From NCBI GenBank assembly GCA_963920705.1, contig CAWUCO010000228.1, forward strand, positions 674,001 to 738,000: 64,000 nucleotides of DNA, given 5' to 3'. Below, piece by piece: positions 27,070 to 42,165 of the stretch (position 1 is its first letter; each line of letters opens with the position of its first letter). This DNA comes from Odiellus spinosus (lineage: Eukaryota > Arthropoda > Arachnida > Opiliones > Phalangiidae). The translations under genes were made by a program, and so were the position numbers. Under the pieces are notes generated by a model. It did not search any database, was not told the DNA's origin, and worked only from the letters and a program-made list of their open reading frames with translations.

Positions 27070-30000
27070 TTTCCAAGTATAGATCCACAAATTTTCCAAG
27101 TTCAGATCCACAAATTTTCCAAGTACAGATCCGCAAATTTTCCCATAGAGATCCACAAATTTTCCAAGTATAGATCCACAAATTTTCCAATTATAGATTA
27201 AAAAATTTCCAAGTATAGATTTACAAATTTTCCAAGTATAGATTTACAAATTTTCCAAGTATAAATTAACAAATTTTCCAAGTATAGATTTTCAAATTTT
27301 CCAAGTATAGATTTACAAAATTTCCAAGTATAGATTTACAAATTTTCCAAGTTCAGATCCACAAATTTTCCAAGTACAGATCCACAAATTTTCCAAGTAC
27401 AGATCCACAATTTTTCCAATAGAGATCCACAAATTTTCCAAGTAGAGATCCACAAATTTTCCAAGTATAGATCCACAAATTTTCCAAGTATAGATACACA
27501 AATTTTCCAAGTATAGATCCACAAATTTTACAAGTATAGATTTACAAATTTTACAAGCATAGATTTACAAATTTTCCAAGTATAGATTTACAAATTTTCC
27601 AAGCATAGATTTACAAATTTTCCAAGTATAGATTTACAAATTTTCCAAGTATAGATTTACAAATTTTCCAAGTATAGATTTACAAATTTTCCAAGTATAG
27701 ATTTACAAATTTTCCAAGTATAGATTTACAAATTTTCCAAGTATAGATTTACAAATTTTCCGTGTATAGATTTACAATTTTTCCAAGTATAGATTTACAA
27801 ATTTTCCAAGTATAGATTTACAAATTTTCCAAGTATAGATTTACAAATTTTCCAAGCATAGATTTACAAATTTTCCAAGTATAGATTTACAAATTTTCCA
27901 AGTATAGGTATACAAATTTTCCAAGTATAGATTTACAAATTTTCCAAGTTCAGATCCACAAATTTTCCAAGTACAGATCCACAAATTTTCCAAGTACAGA
28001 TCCACAATTTTTCCAATAGAGATCCACAAATTTTCCAAGTAGAGATCCACAAATTTTCCAAGTATAGATCCACAAATTTTCCAAGTATAGATCCACAAAT
28101 TTTCCAAGTATAGATCCACAAATTTTACAAGTATAGATTTACAAATTTTACAAGTATAGATTTACAAATTTTCCAAGTATAGATTTACAAATTTTCCAAG
28201 CATAGATTTACAAATTTTCCAAGTATAGATTTACAAATTTTCCAAGTATAGATTTACAAATTTTCCAAGTATAGATTTACAAATTTTCCAAGTATAGATT
28301 TACAAATTTTCCAAGTATAGATTTACAAATTTTCCAAGTATAGATTTACAAATTTTCCGTGTATAGATTTACAATTTTTCCAAGTATAGATTTACAAATT
28401 TTCCAAGTATAGATTTACAAATTTTCCAAGTATAGATTTACAAATTTTCCAAGCATAGATTTACAAATTTTCCAAGTATAGATTTACAAATTTTCCAAGT
28501 ATAGGTATACAAATTTTCCAAGTATAGATTTACAAATTTTCCAAGTTCAGATCCACAAATTTTCCAAGTACAGATCCACAAATTTTCCCATAGAGATCCA
28601 CAAATTTTCCAAGTATAGATCCACAAATTTTCCAAGTATAGATTAAAAAATTTCCAAGTATAGATTCACAATTTTTCCAAGTATAGATTTACAAATTTTC
28701 CAAGTATAGATTTACAATTTTTCCAAGTATAGATTTACAAATTTTCCAAGTATAGATTTAAAAATTTTCCAAGTAGAGATTTACAAATTTTCCAAGCATA
28801 GATTTACAAATTTTCCAAGTATAGATTTACAAATTTTCCAAGTATAGGTATACAAATTTTCCAAGTATAGATTTACAAATTTTCCAAGTACAGATCCACA
28901 AATTTTCCAATAGAGATCCACAAATTTTCCAAGTAGAGATCCACAAATTTTCCAAGTATAGATCCACAAATTTTCCAAGTATAGATTAAAAATTTTCCAA
29001 GTATAGATTTACAAATTTTCCAAGTATAGATTTACAAATTTTCCAAGTATAGATTTACAAATTTTCCAAGTATAGATTTACAAATTTTCCAAGTATAGAT
29101 TTACAAATTTTCCGTGTATAGATTCACAAATTTTCCAAGTATAGATTTACAATTTTTCCAAGTATAGATTTACAAATTTTACAAGTATAGATTTACAAAT
29201 TTTCCAAGTATAGATTTACAAATTTTCCAAGTATAGATTTACAAATTTTCCAAGTATAGATTTACAAATTTTCCAAGTATAGATCCACAAATTTTCCAAG
29301 TATAGATCCACTAATTTTCCAAGATTAGATCCACAAATTTTCCAAGTATAGATCCACAAATTTTCCAAGTTCAGATCCACAAATTTTCCAAGTACAGATC
29401 CGCAAATTTTCCCATAGAGATCCACAAATTTTCCAAGTATAGATCCACAAATTTTCCAAGTATAGATTAAAAAATTTCCAAGTATAGGTTCACAATTTTT
29501 CCAAGTATAGATTTACAAATTTTCCAAGTAAAGATCCACAAATTTTCCAAGTATAGATCCACAAATTTTCCAAGAATAGATCCAAAAATTTTCCAAGTAT
29601 AGATTTACAAATTTTCCAAGTATAGATTTTCAAATTTTCCAAGTATAGATTTACAAATTTTCCAAGTATAGATTTACAAATTTTTCAAGTATAGATTTAC
29701 AAATTTTCCAAGTATAGATTAAAAATTTTTCCAAGAATAGATTTACAAATTTTCCAAGTTCAGATCCACAAATTTTCCAAGTACAGATCCACAAATTTTC
29801 CAATAGAGATCCACAAATTTTCCAAGTAGAGATCCACAAATTTTCTAAGTATAGATCCACAAATTTTCCAAGTATAGATTAAAAATTTTCCAAGTATAGA
29901 TTTACAAATTTTCCAAGTATAGATTTACAAATTTTCCAAGTATAGATTTACAAATTTTCCAAGTATAGATTTACAAATTTTCCAAGTATAGATTTACAAA

Positions 30001-30125
30001 TTTTCCGTGTATAGATTCACAAATTTTCCAAGTATAGATTTACAAATTTTCCAAGTACAGATCCACAAATTTTCCAATAGAGATCCACAAATTTTCCAAG
30101 TAGAGATCCACAAATTTTCCAAGTA
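27070..30125 (+). repeat. Long duplicated block, copy 1 (offset 4,761 bp)
   Basis: About 3 kb of family A, with its specific order of variants, is repeated at an offset of 4,761 bp in 31,831-34,886. Anchors include AAGTTCAG at about 27,101 and 31,862, and TTATAGATTA at about 27,191 and 31,952. Marker monomers at 27,841, 28,438, 28,781, 29,216 and 29,651 have partners at 32,602, 33,199, 33,542, 33,977 and 34,412. A few point differences separate the copies, for example an AGTATTGATT variant found only in the second. The match fades near 30,125, where an additional monomer is present in the second copy. Confidence 0.85.
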
Positions 30126-31800
30126 TAGATTAAAAAATTTCCAAGTATAGGTTCACAATTTTTCCAAGTATAGATTTACAAATTTTCCAAGTAAAGATCC
30201 ACAAATTTTCCAAGTATAGATCCACAAATTTTCCAAGTATAGACCCAAAAATTTTCCAAGTATAGATTTACAAATTTTCCAAGTATAGATTTTCAAATTT
30301 TCCAAGTATAGATTTACAAATTTTCCAAGTATAGATTTACAAATTTTTCAAGTATAGATTTACAAATTTTCCAAGTATAGATTAAAAATTTTTCCAAGAA
30401 TAGATTTACAAATTTTCCAAGTTCAGATCCACAAATTTTCCAAGTACAGATCCACAAATTTTCCAATAGAGATCCACAAATTTTCCAAGTAGAGATCCAC
30501 AAATTTTCTAAGTATAGATCCACAAATTTTCCAAGTATAGATTAAAAAATTTCCAAGTATAGGTTCACAATTTTTCCAAGTATAGATTTACAAATTTTCC
30601 AAGTAAAGATCCACAAATTTTCCAAGTATAGATCCACAAATTTTCCAAGTATAGATCCAAAAATTTTCCAAGTATAGATTTACAAATTTTCCAAGTATAG
30701 ATTTTCAAATTTTCCAAGTATAGATTTACAAATTTTCCAAGTATAGATTTACAAATTTTTCAAGTATAGATTTACAAATTTTCCAAGTATAGATTAAAAA
30801 TTTTTCCAAGAATAGATTTACAAATTTTCCAAGTTCAGATCCACAAATTTTCCAAGTACAGATCCACAAATTTTCCAATAGAGATCCACAAATTTTCCAA
30901 GTAGAGATCCACAAATTTTCTAAGTATAGATCCACAAATTTTCCAAGTATAGATTAAAAATTTTCCAAGTATAGATTTACAAATTTTCCAAGTATAGATT
31001 TACAAATTTTCCAAGTATAGATTTACAAATTTTCCAAGTATAGATTTACAAATTTTCCAAGTATAGATTTACAAATTTTCCGTGTATAGATTCACAAATT
31101 TTCCAAGTATAGATTTACAAATTTTCCAAGTACAGATCCACAAATTTTCCAATAGAGATCCACAAATTTTCCAAGTAGAGATCCACAAATTTTCCAAGTA
31201 TAGATTAAAAAATTTCCAAGTATAGGTTCACAATTTTTCCAAGTATAGATTTACAAATTTTCCAAGTAAAGATCCACAAATTTTCCAAGTATAGATCCAC
31301 AAATTTTCCAAGTATAGATCCAAAAATTTTCCAAGTATAGATTTACAAATTTTCCAAGTATAGATTTTCAAATTTTCCAAGTATAGATTTACAAATTTTC
31401 CAAGTATAGATTTACAAATTTTTCAAGTATAGATTTACAAATTTTCCAAGTATAGATTAAAAATTTTTCCAAGAATAGATTTACAAATTTTCCAAGTTCA
31501 GATCCACAAATTTTCCAAGTACAGATCCACAAATTTTCCAATAGAGATCCACAAATTTTCCAAGTAGAGATCCACAAATTTTCTAAGTATAGATCCACAA
31601 ATTTTCCAAGTATAGATTAAAAATTTTCCAAGTATAGATTTACAAATTTTCCAAGTATAGATTTACAAATTTTCCAAGTATAGATTTACAAATTTTCCAA
31701 GTATAGATTTACAAATTTTCCAAGTATAGATTTACAAATTTTCCGTGTATATATTCACAAATTTTCCAAGTATAGATTTACAAATTTTCCAAGTACAGAT
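29486..31800 (+). repeat. Nested 663/412-bp higher-order repeat (1,075-bp period)
   Basis: The marker AGGTTCAC occurs at 29,486, 30,149, 30,561 and about 31,224, giving spacings 663, 412 and 663. Other marker monomers at 29,651, 30,314, 30,726 and 31,389 show the same alternation. The combined unit of 1,075 bp is present twice, and each contains a long and a short version of one sub-block. The copies are nearly identical, which suggests recent amplification. A single-base exception is AGACCC against AGATCC near 30,243. Confidence 0.87.
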
Positions 31801-31830
31801 CCACAAATTTTCCAATAGAGATCCACAAAT

Positions 31831-34800
31831 TTTCCAAGTATAGATCCACAAATTTTCCAAGTTCAGATCCACAAATTTTCCAAGTACAGATCCGCAAATT
31901 TTCCCATAGAGATCCACAAATTTTCCAAGTATAGATCCACAAATTTTCCAATTATAGATTAAAAAATTTCCAAGTAAAGATTTACAAATTTTCCAAGTAT
32001 AGATTTACAAATTTTCCAAGTATAAATTAACAAATTTTCCAAGTATAGATTTACAAATTTTCCAAGTATAGATTTACAAAATTTCCAAGTATAGATTTAC
32101 AAATTTTCCAAGTTCAGATCCACAAATTTTCCAAGTACAGATCCACAAATTTTCCAAGTACAGATCCACAATTTTTCCAATAGAGATCCACAAATTTTCC
32201 AAGTAGAGATCCACAAATTTTCCAAGTATAGATCCACAAATTTTCCAAGTATAGATCCACAAATTTTCCAAGTATAGATCCACAAATTTTACAAGTATAG
32301 ATTTACAAATTTTACAAGTATAGATTTACAAATTTTCCAAGTATAGATTTACAAATTTTCCAAGCATAGATTTACAAATTTTCCAAGTATAGATTTACAA
32401 ATTTTCCAAGTATAGATTTACAAATTTTCCAAGTATAGATTTACAAATTTTCCAAGTATAGATTTACAAATTTTCCAAGTATAGATTTACAAATTTTCCA
32501 AGTATAGATTTACAAATTTTCCGTGTATAGATTTACAATTTTTCCAAGTATAGATTTACAAATTTTCCAAGTATAGATTTACAAATTTTCCAAGTATAGA
32601 TTTACAAATTTTCCAAGCATAGATTTACAAATTTTCCAAGTATAGATTTACAAATTTTCCAAGTATAGGTATACAAATTTTCCAAGTATAGATTTACAAA
32701 TTTTCCAAGTTCAGATCCACAAATTTTCCAAGTACAGATCCACAAATTTTCCAAGTACAGATCCACAATTTTTCCAATAGAGATCCACAAATTTTCCAAG
32801 TAGAGATCCACAAATTTTCCAAGTATAGATCCACAAATTTTCCAAGTATAGATCCACAAATTTTCCAAGTATAGATCCACAAATTTTACAAGTATAGATT
32901 TACAAATTTTACAAGTATAGATTTACAAATTTTCCAAGTATAGATTTACAAATTTTCCAAGCATAGATTTACAAATTTTCCAAGTATTGATTTACAAATT
33001 TTCCAAGTATAGATTTACAAATTTTCCAAGTATAGATTTACAAATTTTCCAAGTATAGATTTACAAATTTTCCAAGTATAGATTTACAAATTTTCCAAGT
33101 ATAGATTTACAAATTTTCCGTGTATAGATTTACAATTTTTCCAAGTATAGATTTACAAATTTTCCAAGTATAGATTTACAAATTTTCTAAGTATAGATTT
33201 ACAAATTTTCCAAGCATAGATTTACAAATTTTCCAAGTATAGATTTACAAATTTTCCAAGTATAGGTATACAAATTTTCCAAGTATAGATTTACAAATTT
33301 TCCAAGTTCAGATCCACAAATTTTCCAAGTACAGATCCGCAAATTTTCCCATAGAGATCCACAAATTTTCCAAGTATAGATCCACAAATTTTCCAAGTAT
33401 AGATTAAAAAATTTCCAAGTATAGATTCACAATTTTTCCAAGTATAGATTTACAAATTTTCCAAGTATAGATTTACAATTTTTCCAAGTATAGATTTACA
33501 AATTTTCCAAGTATAGATTTAAAAATTTTCCAAGTATAGATTTACAAATTTTCCAAGCATAGATTTACAAATTTTCCAAGTATAGATTTACAAATTTTCC
33601 AAGTATAGGTATACAAATTTTCCAAGTATAGATTTACAAATTTTCCAAGTAAAGATCCACAAATTTTCCAATAGAGATCCACAAATTTTCCAAGTAGAGA
33701 TCCACAAATTTTCCAAGTATAGATCCACAAATTTTCCAAGTATAGATTAAAAATTTTCCAAGTATAGATTTACAAATTTTCCAAGTATAGATTTACAAAT
33801 TTTCCAAGTATAGATTTACAAATTTTCCAAGTATAGATTTACAAATTTTCCAAGTATAGATTTACAAATTTTCCGTGTATAGATTCACAAATTTTCCAAG
33901 TATAGATTTACAATTTTTCCAAGTATAGATTTACAAATTTTCCAAGTATAGATTTACAAATTTTCCAAGTATAGATTTACAAATTTTCCAAGTATAGATT
34001 TACAAATTTTCCAAGTATAGATTTACAAATTTTCCAAGTATAGATCCACAAATTTTCCAAGTATAGATCCACTAATTTTCCAAGATTAGATCCACAAATT
34101 TTCCAAGTATAGATCCACAAATTTTCCAAGTTCAGATCCACAAATTTTCCAAGTACAGATCCGCAAATTTTCCCATAGAGATCCACAAATTTTCCAAGTA
34201 TAGATCCACAAATTTTCCAAGTATAGATTAAAAAATTTCCAAGTATAGGTTCACAATTTTTCCAAGTATAGATTTACAAATTTTCCAAGTAAAGATCCAC
34301 AAATTTTCCAAGTATAGATCCACAAATTTTCCAAGTATAGATCCAAAAATTTTCCAAGTATAGATTTACAAATTTTCCAAGTATAGATTTTCAAATTTTC
34401 CAAGTATAGATTTACAAATTTTCCAAGTATAGATTTACAAATTTTTCAAGTATAGATTTACAAATTTTCCAAGTATAGATTAAAAATTTTTCCAAGAATA
34501 GATTTACAAATTTTCCAAGTTCAGATCCACAAATTTTCCAAGTACAGATCCACAAATTTTCCAATAGAGATCCACAAATTTTCCAAGTAGAGATCCACAA
34601 ATTTTCTAAGTATAGATCCACAAATTTTCCAAGTATAGATTAAAAATTTTCCAAGTATAGATTTACAAATTTTCCAAGTATAGATTTACAAATTTTCCAA
34701 GTATAGATTTACAAATTTTCCAAGTATAGATTTACAAATTTTCCAAGTATAGATTTACAAATTTTCCGTGTATAGATTCACAAATTTTCCAAGTATAGAT

Positions 34801-34886
34801 TTACAAATTTTCCAAGTACAGATCCACAAATTTTCCAATAGAGATCCACAAATTTTCCAAGTAGAGATCCACAAATTTTCCAAGTA
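31831..34886 (+). repeat. Long duplicated block, copy 2 (offset 4,761 bp)
   Basis: This is the second copy of the block at about 27,070-30,125, in the same orientation. The two copies are separated by the nested 663/412-bp units. Such a layout is what unequal exchange between misaligned arrays produces. Borders are approximate. Confidence 0.85.
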
Positions 34887-37800
34887 TAGATCCACAAATT
34901 TTCCAAGTATAGATTAAAAATTTTCCAAGTATAGATTAAAAATTTTCCAAGTATAGATTTACAAATTTTCCAAGTATAGATTTACAAATTTTCCAAGTAT
35001 AGATTTACAAATTTTCCAAGTATAGATTTACAAATTTTCCGTGTATAGATTCACAAATTTTCCAAGTATAGATTTACAATTTTTCCAAGTATAGATTTAC
35101 AAATTTTCCAAGTATAGGTATACAAATTTTCCAAGTATAGATTTACAAATTTTCCAAGTATAGATTTACAAATTTTCCAAGTATAGATTTACAAATTTTC
35201 CAAGTATAGATTTACAAATTTTCCGTGTATAGATTCACAAATTTTCCAAGTATAGATTTACAATTTTTCCAAGTATAGATTTACAAATTTTCCAAGTATA
35301 GATTTACAAATTTTCCAAGTATAGATTTACAAATTTTCCAAGTATAGATTTACAAATTTTCCAAGTATAGATCCACAAATTTTCCAAGTATAGATCCACT
35401 AATTTTCCAAGTATAGATCCACAAATTTTCCAAGTAAATATCCACAAATTTTCCAAGTTCAGATCCACAAATTTTCCAAGTACAGATCCGCAAATTTTCC
35501 CATAGAGATCCACAAATTTTCCTAGTATAGATCCACAAATTTTCCAAGATTAGATCCACAAATTTTCCAAGTATAGATCCACAAATTTTCCAAGTTCAGA
35601 TCCACAAATTTTCCAAGTACAGATCCGCAAATTTTCCCATAGAGATCCACAAATTTTCCAAGTATAGATCCACAAATTTTCCAAGTATAGATTAAAAAAT
35701 TTCCAAGTATAGGTTCACAATTTTTCCAAGTATAGATTTACAAATTTTCCAGTATAGATTTACAAATTTTCCAAGTATAGATCCACAAATTTTCCAAGTA
35801 TAGATCCACAAATTTTCCAAGTATAGATCCACAAATTTTCCAAGTATAGATCCACAAATTTTCCAAGTATAGATTTACAAATTTTCCAAGTATAGATTTT
35901 CAAATTTTCCAAGTATGGATATACAAATTTTCCAAGTATAGATTTACAAATTTTTCAAGTATAGTTTTACAAATTTTCCAAGTATAGATTAAAAATTTTT
36001 CCAAGAATAGAATTACAAATTTTCCAAGTTCAGATCCACAAATTTTCCAAGTACAGATCCACAAATTTTCCAATAGAGATCCACAAATTTTCCAAGTATA
36101 GATCCACTAATTTTCCAAGTATAGATCCACAAATTTTCCAAGTAAAGATCCACAAATTTTCCAAGTTCAGATCCACAAATTTTCCAAGTACAGATCCGCA
36201 AATTTTCCCATAGAGATCCACAAATTTTCCAAGTATAGATCCACAAATTTTCCAAGTATAGATTAAAAAATTTCCAAGTATAGATTCACAATTTTTCCAA
36301 GTATAGATTTACAATTTTTCCAAGTATAGATTTACAAATTTTCCAAGTATAGATTTACAAATTTTCCAAGTATAGATTTACAAATTTTCCAAGTATAGAT
36401 TTACAAATTTTCCAAGTATAGATCCACAAATTTTCCAAGTATAGATCCACTAATTTTCCAAGTATAGATCCACAAATTTTCCAAGTAAAGATCCACAAAT
36501 TTTCCAAGTTCAGATCCACAAATTTTCCAAGTACAGATCCGCAAATTTTCCCATAGAGATCCACAAATTTTCCTAGTATAGATCCACAAATTTTCCAAGT
36601 ATAGATTAAAAAATTTCCAAGTATAGATTCACAATTTTTCCAAGTATAGATTTACAAATTTTACAAGTATAGATTTACAAAATTTCCAAGTATAGATTAA
36701 AAATTTTTCCAAGAATAGATTTACAAATTTTCCAAGTTCAGATCCACAAATTTTCCAAGTACAGATCCACAAATTTTCCAATAGAGATCCACAAATTTTC
36801 CAAGTAGAGATCCACAAATTTTCTAAGTATAGATCCACAAATTTTCCAAGTATAGATTAAAAATTTTCCAAGTATAGATTTACAAATTTTCCAAGTATAG
36901 ATTTACAAATTTTCCAAGTATAGATTTACAAATTTTCCAAGTATAGATTTACAAATTTTCCAAGTATAGATTTACAAATTTTCCGTGTATAGATTCACAA
37001 ATTTTCCAAGTATAGATTTACAAATTTTCCAAGTACAGATCCACAAATTTTCCAATAGAGATCCACAAATTTTCCAAGTAGAGATCCACAAATTTTCCAA
37101 GTATAGATCCACAAATTTTCCAAGTATAAATTAAAAATTTTCCAAGTATAGATTTACAAATTTTCCAAGTATAGATTTACAAATTTTCCAACTATAGATT
37201 TACAAATTTTCCAAGTATAGATTTACAAATTTTCCAAGTATAGATTTACAAATTTTCCGTGTATAGATTCACAAATTTTCCAAGTATAGATTTACAATTT
37301 TTCCAAGTATAGATTTACAAATTTTACAAGTATAGATTTACAAATTTTCCAAGTATAGATTTACAAATTTTCCAAGTATAGATTTACAAATTTTCCAAGT
37401 ATAGATTTACAAATTTTCCAAGTATAGATCCACAAATTTTCCAAGTATAGATCCACTAATTTTCCAAGATTAGATCCACAAATTTTCCAAGTATAGATCC
37501 ACAAATTTTCCAAGTTCAGATCCACAAATTTTCCAAGTACAGATCCGCAAATTTTCCCATAGAGATCCACAAATTTTCCAAGTATAGATCCACAAATTTT
37601 CCAAGTATAGATTAAAAAATTTCCAAGTATAAGTTCAAAATTTTTCCAAGTATAGATTTACAAATTTTCCAGTATAGATTTACAAATTTTCCAAGTATAG
37701 ATCCACAAATTTTCCAAGTATAGATCCACAAATTTTCCAAGTATAGATCCACAAATTTTCCAAGTATAGATCCACAAATTTTCCAAGTATAGATTTACAA

Positions 37801-38589
37801 ATTTTCCAAGTATAGATTTTCAAATTTTCCAAGTATGGATATACAAATTTTCCAAGTATAGATTTACAAATTTTTCAAGTATAGATTTACAAATTTTCCA
37901 ACTATAGATTAAAAATTTTTCCAAGAATAGATTTACAAATTTTCCAAGTTCAGATCCACAAATTTTCCAAGTACAGATCCACAAATTTTCCAATAGAGAT
38001 CCACAAATTTTCCAAGTATAGATTTACAAATTTTCCAAGTATAGTTTAACAAATTTTCCAAGTTCAGATCCACAAATTTTCCAAGTACAGATCCACAAAT
38101 TTTCCAATAGAGATCCACAAATTTTCCTAGTAGAGATCCACAAATTTTTCAAGTATAGATCCACAAATTTTCCAAGTAAAGATTAAAAATTTTCCAAGTA
38201 TAGATTTACAAATTTTCCAAGTATAGATTTACAAATTTTCTAAGTATAGATTTACAAATTTTCCAAGTATAGATTTACAAATTTTCCAAGTATAGATTTA
38301 CAAATTTTCCAAGTATAGATTTACAAATTTTCCAAGTATAGATCCACAAATTTTCCAAGTATAGATCCACTAATTTTCCAAGTATAGATCCACAAATTTT
38401 CCAAGTAAAGATCCACAAATTTTCCAAGTTCAGATCCACAAATTTTCCAAGTACAGATCCGCAAATTTTCCCATAGAGATCCACAAATTTTCCAAGTATA
38501 GATCCACAAATTTTCCAAGTATAGAAAAAAAAATTTCCAAGTATAGATTCACAATTTTTCCAAGTATAGATTTACAATTTTTCCAAGTA

Positions 38590-41500
38590 TAGATTTACAA
38601 ATTTTACAAGTATAGATTTACAAATTTTCCAAGTATAGATTTACAAATTTTCCAAGTATAGATTTACAAATTTTCCAAGTATAGATTTACAAATTTTCCA
38701 AGTATAGATCCACAAATTTTCCAAGTATAGATCCACTAATTTTCCAAGTATAGATCCACAAATTTTCCAAGTAAATATCCACAAATTTTCCAAGTTCAGA
38801 TCCACAAATTTTCCAAGTACAGATCCGCAAATTTTCCCATAGAGATCCACAAATTTTCCTAGTATAGATCCACAAATTTTCCAAGTATAGATTAAAAAAT
38901 TTCCAAGTATAGATTCACAATTTTTCCAAGTATAGATTTACAAATTTTACAAGTATAGATTTACAAATTTTACAAGTATAGATTTATAAATTTTCCAAGT
39001 ATAGATTTACAAATTTTCCAAGTATAGATCCACAAATTTTCCAAGTATAGATTAAAAAATTTCCAAGTATAGATTCACAATTTTTCCAAGTATAGATTTA
39101 CAAATTTTCCAAGTATAGATTTACAAATTGTCCAAGTATAGATTTACAAATTTTCCAAGTATAGATCCACAAATTTTCCAAGTATAGATCCACTAATTTT
39201 CCAAGTATAGATCCACAAATTTTCCAAGTAAAGATCCAAAAATTTTCCAAGTTCAGATCCACAAATTTTCCAAGTAGAGATCCGCAAATTTTCCCATAGA
39301 GATCCACAAATTTTCCAAGTACAGATCCACAAATTTTCCAAGTATAGATTAAAAAATTTCCAAGTATAGATTCACAATTTTTCCAAGTATAGATTTACAA
39401 ATTTTACAAGTATAGATTTACAAATTTTCCAAGTATAGATTTACAAATTTTCCAAGTATAGATTTACAAATTTTCCGTGTATAGATTCACAAATTTTCCA
39501 AGTATAGATTTACAATTTTTCCAAGTATAGATTTACAAATTTTACAAGTATAGATTTACAAATTTTCCAAGTATAGATTTACAAATTTTCCAAGTATAGG
39601 TTTACAAATTTTCCAAGTATAGATTTACAAATTTTCCAAGTATAGATCCACAAATTTTCCAAGATAGATCCACTAATTTTCCAAGTATAGATCCACAAAT
39701 TTTCCAAGTATAGATTCACATATTTTCCAAGTTCAGATCCACAAATTTTCCAAGTACAGATCCGCAAATTTTCCCATAGAGATCCACAAATTTTCCAAGT
39801 ATAGATCCACAAATTTTCCAAGTATAGATCCACAAATTTTCCAAGTATAGATTCACAATTTTTCCAAGTATAGATTTACAAATTTTACAAGTATAGATTT
39901 ACAAATTTTCCAAGTATAGATTTACAAATTTTACAAGTATAGATTTACAAATTTTACAAGTATAGATTTACAAATTTTCCAAGTATAGATTTACAAATTT
40001 TCCAAGCATAGATTTACAAATTTTCCAAGTATAGATTTACAAATTTTCCAAGTATAGATTTACAAATTTTCCAAGTATAGATTTACAAATTTTCCAAGTA
40101 TAGATTTACAAATTTTCCAAGTATAGATTTACAAATTTTCCAAGTATAGATTTACAAATTTTCCGTGTATAGATTCACAAATTTTCCAAGTATAGATTTA
40201 CAATTTTTCCAAGTATAGATTTACAAATTTTCCAAGTATAGGTATACAAATTTTCCAAGTATAGATTTACAAATTTTCCAAGTATAGATTTACAAATTTT
40301 CCAAGTATAGATTTACAAATTTTCCAAGTATAGATTTACAAATTTTCCGTGTATAGATTCACAAATTTTCCAAGTATAGATTTACAATTTTTCCAAGTAT
40401 AGATTTACAAATTTTCCAAGTATAGATTTACAAATTTTCCAAGTATAGATTTACAAATTTTCCAAGTATAGATTTACAAATTTTCCAAGTATAGATCCAC
40501 AAATTTTCCAAGTATAGATCCACTAATTTTCCAAGTATAGATCCACAAATTTTCCAAGTAAATATCCACAAATTTTCCAAGTTCAGATCCACAAATTTTC
40601 CAAGTACAGATCCGCAAATTTTCCCATAGAGATCCACAAATTTTCCTAGTATAGATCCACAAATTTTCCAAGTATAGATTAAAAAATTTCCAAGTATAGA
40701 TTCACAATTTTTCCAAGTATAGATTTACAAATTTTACAAGTATAGATTTACAAATTTTACAAGTATAGATTTATAAATTTTCCAAGTATAGATTTACAAA
40801 TTTTCCAAGTATAGATCCACAAATTTTCCAAGTATAGATTAAAAAATTTCCAAGTATAGATTCACAATTTTTCCAAGTATAGATTTACAAATTTTCCAAA
40901 TATAGATTTACAAATTGTCCAAGTATAGATTTACAAATTTTCCAAGTATAGATCCACAAATTTTCCAAGTATAGATCCACTAATTTTCCAAGTATAGATC
41001 CACAAATTTTCCAAGTAAAGATCCAAAAATTTTCCAAGTTCAGATCCACAAATTTTCCAAGTAGAGATCCGCAAATTTTCCCATAGAGATCCACAAATTT
41101 TCCAAGTATAGATCCACAAATTTTGCAAGTATAGATTAAAAAATTTCCAAGTATAGATTCACAATTTTTCCAAGTATAGATTTACAAATTTTACAAGTAT
41201 AGATTTACAAATTTTCCAAGTATAGATTTACAAATTTTCCAAGTATAGATTTACAAATTTTCCGTGTATAGATTCACAAATTTTCCAAGTATAGATTTAC
41301 AATTTTTCCAAGTATAGATTTACAAATTTTACAAGTATAGATTTACAAATTTTCCAAGTATAGATTTACAAATTTTCCAAGTATAGGTTTACAAATTTTC
41401 CAAGTATAGATTTACAAATTTTCCAAGTATAGATCCACAAATTTTCCAAGATAGATCCACTAATTTTCCAAGTATAGATCCACAAATTTTCCAAGTATAG

Positions 41501-42165
41501 ATTCACATATTTTCCAAGTTCAGATCCACAAATTTTCCAAGTACAGATCCGCAAATTTTCCCATAGAGATCCACAAATTTTCCAAGTATAGATCCACAAA
41601 TTTTCCAAGTATAGATCCACAAATTTTCCAAGTATAGTTTCACAATTTTTCCAAGTATAGATTTACAAATTTTCCAAGTATAGATTTACAAATTTTCCAA
41701 GTATAGATTTACAAATTTTACAAGTATAGATTTACAAATTTTACAAGTATAGATTTACAAATTTTCCAAGTATAGATTTACAAATTTTCCAAGCATAGAT
41801 TTACAAATTTTCCAAGTATAGATTTACAAATTTTCCAAGTATAGATTTACAAATTTTCCAAGTATAGATTTACAAATTTTCCAAGTATAGATTTACAAAT
41901 TTTCCAAGTATAGATTTACAAATTTTCCAAGTATAGATTTACAAATTTTCCGTGTATAGATTCACAAATTTTCCAAGTATAGATTTACAATTTTTCCAAG
42001 TATAGATTTACAAATTTTCCAAGTATAGGTATACAAATTTTCCAAGTATAGATTTACAAATTTTCCAAGTATAGATTTACAAATTTTCCAAGTATAGATT
42101 TACAAATTTTCCAAGTATAGATTTACAAATTTTCCGTGTATAGATTCACAAATTTTCCAAGTATA
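38590..42165 (+). repeat. 1,787-bp tandem duplication in family A
   Basis: Two copies, about 38,590-40,376 and 40,377-42,165, match at an offset of 1,787 bp. Anchors are AAATTGTCC variants at about 39,126 and 40,913, CCGTGTATAG variants at about 40,161 and 41,948, and AGGTATAC at 40,240 and 42,027. Marker monomers at 38,687, 39,098 and 39,579 recur at 40,474, 40,885 and 41,366. Similarity ends just before the A-to-B switch. Confidence 0.85.

Noticed and set aside
26212-27156. 314-codon minus-strand frame crossing the A and B families
   Set aside because: It is the same stop-free property continuing through both satellite families; nothing sets it apart from the surrounding array.
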